A DNA stretch of 64,000 bases, taken from positions 496,001 to 560,000 of the forward strand of contig VWZX01010566.1 of the NCBI GenBank assembly GCA_013399015.1. The letters run 5' to 3'. Position 1 is the first letter of the stretch; every line of letters starts with the position of its first letter. The position numbers were made by a program, and so were the translations under genes. Below the pieces are notes generated by a model. The model had not been told where the DNA came from, ran no database searches, and was given only the letters and a program-made list of their open reading frames with translations. Source of the DNA: Galbula dea. Its lineage: Eukaryota; Chordata; Aves; Piciformes; Galbulidae. Shown in pieces: positions 60,471-64,000 of the stretch.

Positions 60471-61872
60471 CTGTTATTCCAGAGCAGAGAGCTGCAGAGC
60501 ACTCCCTGATGTCCTTACCTAAACACACAACCAAAACTCCATGCAATTAGCCAGGCTGAAAACGAGCAGCTCAGCACACTTGTGCCCACCTGCTCTTCAC
60601 ACCTGGAGGGCTGGCTGGTCTCTCCAGTGCCCAAACACTCACCAGCTGCCCAGTGCCAGCAGAATCACTTGCACCAAGCAGGTGTTAAATACTGCATGGC
60701 ACAGGGCTGGGGGGAGGTGGGTTGTCCTCCAAAGCTCTGGTCCTCCCCCAGCTCCTCACTGGTCAGCAGCACACTCAAGTAACAGAGTTTTTCCTCTCTG
60801 ACGGCTGCAAGATGACATCGGTTTGTCGGCAGCTGCCCCGCTGCAGGTGGGCAAGGCTGGCCCAGGAGCAGAAGGTAGGAGACACTTGGCTGAGCTGGGT
60901 CCTGCCAGCAAGCACCAGTGCCTGACACTTAGCAGATGCTTTGGGTTCTAGTTCCACGTCTCTGTTCCCAAACATTTCCATGCATCTCTCTCTTCCTCCC
61001 AGCTGGGATACAGCTCAAGGTTTGCCTGTGCCCGACACGCACCGGGAGCGTGCTGAGGCTGGGCTGAGCCCCGGGGGTTAGCTGCATACATGAAAGAGGA
61101 GGATGGTAAAGTGGTAGAAGAGATTGTTCACAGCTTGCTGCTGGGGTGAATAGAGAGGATCATGGAAATCCTGTCATCTCCTGAGAGCAGAGTCTGTTTG
61201 TAGAGCAGAAGAGCTTTGTAAATAGATAGCTCTGTGTTGTCTGGAGCGTAGATGCCTTCTTCTGTATTTCCTTGCTTCAGGTCTCCTGCTTGACTGCCTG
61301 AGGTGAGCTGTTCCTGGTGGGACTCTCAGGAGGCTCCACGCTGGTTGTTGAGGCTGAAGCTTCTCCTTTTCGGGGTTCCCACTAGCATCCACACTTGGGC
61401 AGATCCTCAGTTCCCAGTTCCCACCTGAGATGCCTGCAGCTTGCTCCAACCACAGAGATTAGCATCCCTCCAGTGCAGACCATGACTGCTGAAGCTGTGT
61501 CCAGGACACAACCCAGCCTTCAGAATCACTCAGTGGGGGCAGAAAGTGCTGCCATTGAGGCTCTTTGGATTGTGCTCGTGGAGCTGTCTCCGGCTTCACA
61601 GAGAGACAAATCTGTGTTTGATACAGTAATAAGGGATAGTCCTAAACCAAGGGCATCAGTGCTGACAGTCTGCTGAACAAGGGCACCTTCTGGGTCATGG
61701 CAGTGGTCTGCAGATGCAGCTCCTCTCCGTGCTTGGGCACTGTAATGACCACATGCCAACGCTCGCCCATCCAGCAGCTTCCCTGCCCTCTGTTAGGAGA
61801 CTCTTTTCTCTCTTTCTTCACACTTAAAGACTAGAACTTCCAGGAGATTTTTGTCTCTCACTCCTGCTTCAG

Positions 61873-61974
61873 CACATCCTCAGCCAGATATGACTCCACC
61901 AACCCACCCTAGATACCTGCCTACAACTTCCACTGTCCCTTGGCCACCTTTTGAAGCAAACAATAGGGAGATCT
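61873..61974 (+). other. Candidate Pro/Thr-rich cassette exon (low confidence)
   Basis: After a good acceptor (ACTCCTGCTTCAG|CAC) the NTNG2 phase-1 frame stays open for 42 codons. It reads HPQPDMTPPTHPRYLPTTST and continues with a Pro-rich stretch, close in composition to the unknown-domain segments. A weak donor (ATCT|GTATTA) would end it after 102 bases, preserving phase 1. The intron to the next exon would then be only 53 bases, too short to splice, so the two would have to be mutually exclusive. Confidence 0.25.
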
Positions 61975-62027
61975 GTATTAAATCTGTTCTCTCTAACTGA
62001 TGCTGCCATAAGCTGTTCAGCGCCCAG

Positions 62028-62087
62028 AAAACACAGCAGCACCTGGACCCAAGCCAAAGCCACCAAAAGCTCCTGAGAACATTCGAG
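62028..62087 (+). CDS. NTNG2: Netrin-G2, Lys/Pro-rich mini-exon of the variable region
   Basis: This 60-base exon runs from GCGCCCAG|AAAACAC to CGAG|GTAAGGC. Joined to the preceding phase-1 exon it reads ENTAAPGPKPKPPKAPENIR plus one base of Gly. The donor is strong; the acceptor has a weak pyrimidine tract. A nearby alternative acceptor seven bases upstream (TGTTCAG|CGCC) would shift the frame and hit a stop, which supports the one chosen. The peptide is Pro- and Lys-rich and unstructured, as expected for an unknown-domain segment. Adding or skipping it does not change the downstream frame. Confidence 0.68.
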
Positions 62088-62662
62088 GTAAGGCCATGCC
62101 CAAGGATGGGCAGGACAGTTCCCTCCCCCCCAGTGCCCAGGCCATCAGGAGCTGGGCACCATGGTGGCCTGCCACAACTATGGAGGCTGGAGAGGCCGTG
62201 TTGCTGGAGGAGGGTCTGGAGACTGTGCCAGCCCACCATGGAACCAGGGGAAGCCATGGGGACCTGAGGAGGCCCCTGTGCCACAGCAGCCTCACAGATG
62301 ATGTCAGAGGCAGGAGTGCTGTGCAGGGGCTGGCACAACACAAACACCAGTGGGACCCATTCCTAACTACCCTGTGGGCTCTCAGCACTGCTCAACCTTG
62401 TCCTCACTGGGGTCACCACAGCACAAAACCTCCCAAGCTCCAAACCCCATCAGCTTGATTTGGAAAGGATGACCTTTAGCCCCAGTGCCTTGGTCATCCT
62501 GTGTGGGACAAGGGTCTAGCTGGCATCACAGCCCCCTGGAAGCACCATCCTGGCCAGGACAGTTATGTTCCCTAAGGAATTATCCCAGCCCAACAGCGCT
62601 GGGCTGGCCCTGGGAGCCCTCTCTCCACCACAGCACTCAGACTGGTTTATCATCTCACGTAG
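62088..62662 (+). other. NTNG2 intron (575 bases) between mini-exons
   Basis: No other feature is recognised between the donor GTAAGGCC and the acceptor CATCTCACGTAG. Confidence 0.7.
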
Positions 62663-62728
62663 CTGCTCCGAAGAGCAAAGCAGGGCGCCCAGCACACTCT
62701 GCAGGCAAGAGGCACGGCAAGAAGCCAG
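62663..62728 (+). CDS. NTNG2: Netrin-G2, basic mini-exon of the variable region
   Basis: This 66-base exon runs from ATCTCACGTAG|CTGCTCC to CCAG|GTACGTG, phase 1 at both ends. It encodes AAPKSKAGRPAHSAGKRHGK followed by KP and one base of Gly. Eight of its 22 residues are Lys, Arg or His; the cluster AGKRHGKK resembles a heparin-binding or dibasic protease-cleavage site, though neither activity can be read from sequence alone. The acceptor pyrimidine tract is modest and the donor is good. Placement, symmetric phase and composition fit the alternatively spliced region between LE1 and LE2. Confidence 0.74.
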
Positions 62729-63236
62729 GTACGTGCTGCTGGGGATGAGTTGGGCTGGAGCAACGTGTGCTCAGCAGGACCCTGAAGCAAGCCTTGCTAG
62801 ATCTCACCTCCATAGCGTTTGTCCTCCTGGCTGCACTCCTAGCAGCTCTTCGGGTGTCAGCTGGGGTGACCTCCAGCAAACTGAGGCCATAGCCAGTAGT
62901 TCATTTTCCTTTTGTAAGCTGTTCAATCTTGTAGACCCTTAACCTGTGTAACCTAATTTGTGCCATGAGTAAGGAGGAGATGTGTGAGTGGCTCCTCCTG
63001 GCTCCCCACGTTGCAGTAACTTGGTGCATTGAGCGTTTCATGCATCAGACTGAGGAGGGGAGAAGAAGTGAAGAAATTTAGCAGCTCCCAGCTGTCTGGT
63101 GCAGAAATAGATGCCAGTGCTGCCAGAGCAGTCTTCTTGGCTCGGTATTGTTCTCCTAGGAGAGCTGCTTATGGTGGGGTAGGACCTGGAGTGGTGCTGA
63201 GTGGGGAGAACAAGCATGTCTCTGATTTTTCTTAAG
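62729..63236 (+). other. NTNG2 intron (508 bases) between mini-exons
   Basis: No other exon, repeat or RNA is recognised between the donor GTACGTG and the acceptor TTTTTCTTAAG. Confidence 0.7.
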
Positions 63237-63311
63237 CATCCTCAAAGAGCTCAAAACTCATCCGGCTCAAACCAGACTCTGGCCCAGTGGCTCCTATTGA
63301 AACATATAAAG
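63237..63311 (+). CDS. NTNG2: Netrin-G2, Ser/Lys-rich mini-exon of the variable region
   Basis: This 75-base exon runs from GATTTTTCTTAAG|CATCC to ATAAAG|GTAAGAGG, phase 1 at both ends. It encodes ASSKSSKLIRLKPDSGPVAP followed by IETYK and one base of Gly. The donor is near-consensus and the acceptor has a clear T-rich tract. The start is basic and the end Pro-containing, like its neighbours. It is the last complete exon I can place; the following exon should also begin in phase 1 and either extend the variable region or open LE2 with its Cys-rich start. Confidence 0.75.
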
Positions 63312-64000
63312 GTAAGAGGAGGGATCACGGTGCCCCAGGGCTCCTAGTCTTCATCCAGGTGATGTGGGCCAGCAGTGTCCAACATGGAGAAGATGGGGAG
63401 GGTTTGCCTGTGTGAGTTGTGCTTAGCTGTACCATGGGAGCGTAGCCCTAGGGCAGAAAAACACTTGGGAACTGCAGCAGCCAGAAGTATCTGAGACTAA
63501 ATTCCTTTGGGTATTGGTTGAAGAGGCAGAAGGTGTTTCACAGAAGGTCAGGATTAGATTCTCAGCTCCTCCTCAGGCAGCTGTGAACCATGGGGAAACC
63601 TCTGCCCTGCTCCATCTTCCCTGGTCACCATTTCATTGAGACAAGTCTCATCCTCCAGTCGCATGTGCATGCCAACACCCACCCTTCCCTCTGCCATCCT
63701 TGAATGTTTGTTGCTAGAGTCTGGAACAAAACACCAGCTCCAAGCCCCCCTCCTCCTTTCCCAAGGCTGGGGAAGTTCAGACCTTGCTCACACTGTTTCT
63801 GCTCCACTTCAGCCTTGTCTAGGGCATTCCCATCACTGGATGCTGCAACTTCTGCTGCAGCTTCTACTGTACCCTCTGTCAGCCCACTCCTGTGGACCAG
63901 TCTACCCTTCAGCAGAGCCTTCACTGGGCCTCCACTCGGCTCAGCTCTGCCCTGCAGCCCAGCTTCACTCCACAAAACCCAACACAGCCCAGCCCAGCAC
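63312..64000 (+). other. NTNG2 intron and possible start of a further exon at the right edge
   Basis: The stretch to about 63812 shows no exon. At 63811-63812 a good acceptor (GTTTCTGCTCCACTTCAG|CC) opens the NTNG2 phase-1 frame, which stays open for 62 codons to the last base. The peptide is rich in Ser, Thr, Pro and Ala, compatible with more variable-region sequence. No donor is seen before the window ends, so it may instead be intron that is open by chance. Confidence 0.4.

Larger units (their letters stand above)
55628..62027 (+). other. NTNG2 intron between Thr-rich exon and next mini-exon
   Basis: The stretch holds a CR1 copy (59990-60470), a 38-bp tandem duplication (57.38 kb), and T-runs at 58825-58846 and 59638-59654. 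Four splice-like candidate exons of low confidence are at 55871-55967, 58973-59002, 59738-59797 and 61873-61974. I see no better exon in it. Confidence 0.6.

Noticed and set aside
1..64000. CRISPR arrays, operons, tRNA or rRNA genes
   Set aside because: No direct-repeat/spacer arrays, no prokaryotic gene spacing and no tRNA or rRNA core motifs were seen; the sequence is vertebrate.

Overview
This is nuclear DNA from a bird. The evidence is a set of CR1 LINE copies, mostly 5'-truncated, several ending in the typical avian 3' tail (ATTCTATGATTCT on the element strand), and a gene with vertebrate intron/exon structure. I cannot name the species from the sequence alone.

The only protein-coding gene I can support is a netrin-G gene on the + strand. 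It is best identified as NTNG2 (netrin-G2), a GPI-anchored, neuron-expressed relative of netrins and laminins. The window holds its probable promoter and non-coding first exon (about 20.4-21.3 kb), the signal-peptide exon (24481-24693), the large laminin N-terminal-domain exon (42310-42953), the first laminin-EGF exon (51432-51604), and then small exons at 53554-53580, 55505-55627, 62028-62087, 62663-62728 and 63237-63311. All the small exons start and end in phase 1, so each can be skipped or included without a frameshift. Together the exons give 460 complete codons plus one base. The remaining laminin-EGF domains and the GPI-signal exon are not in the window and should lie to the right of it.

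The most interesting part is 53.5-64 kb. Netrin-G proteins have a variably spliced 'unknown domain' (Ukd) between the first and second laminin-EGF repeats. Here that place is filled by a run of symmetric mini-exons encoding a threonine-rich, mucin-like segment (26 Thr in 41 residues) followed by Lys/Pro-rich basic segments. Several further splice-competent candidates lie in the same region, and an S/T/P/A-rich open frame behind a good acceptor runs off the right edge.

Layout: 1-20.1 kb is upstream intergenic DNA with no gene I can recognise; it holds an 18-bp minisatellite, two CR1 copies and short simple repeats. 20.14-20.45 kb is a T-rich then A-rich low-complexity block abutting a CpG-rich promoter. 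21-24.45 kb is intron 1. 24.7-42.3 kb is a 17.6-kb intron with several CR1 copies; it ends in an 11-bp minisatellite that reaches within 40 bp of the exon 3 acceptor. 43-51.4 kb is intron 3. 51.6-64 kb contains the short-exon cluster and its introns.
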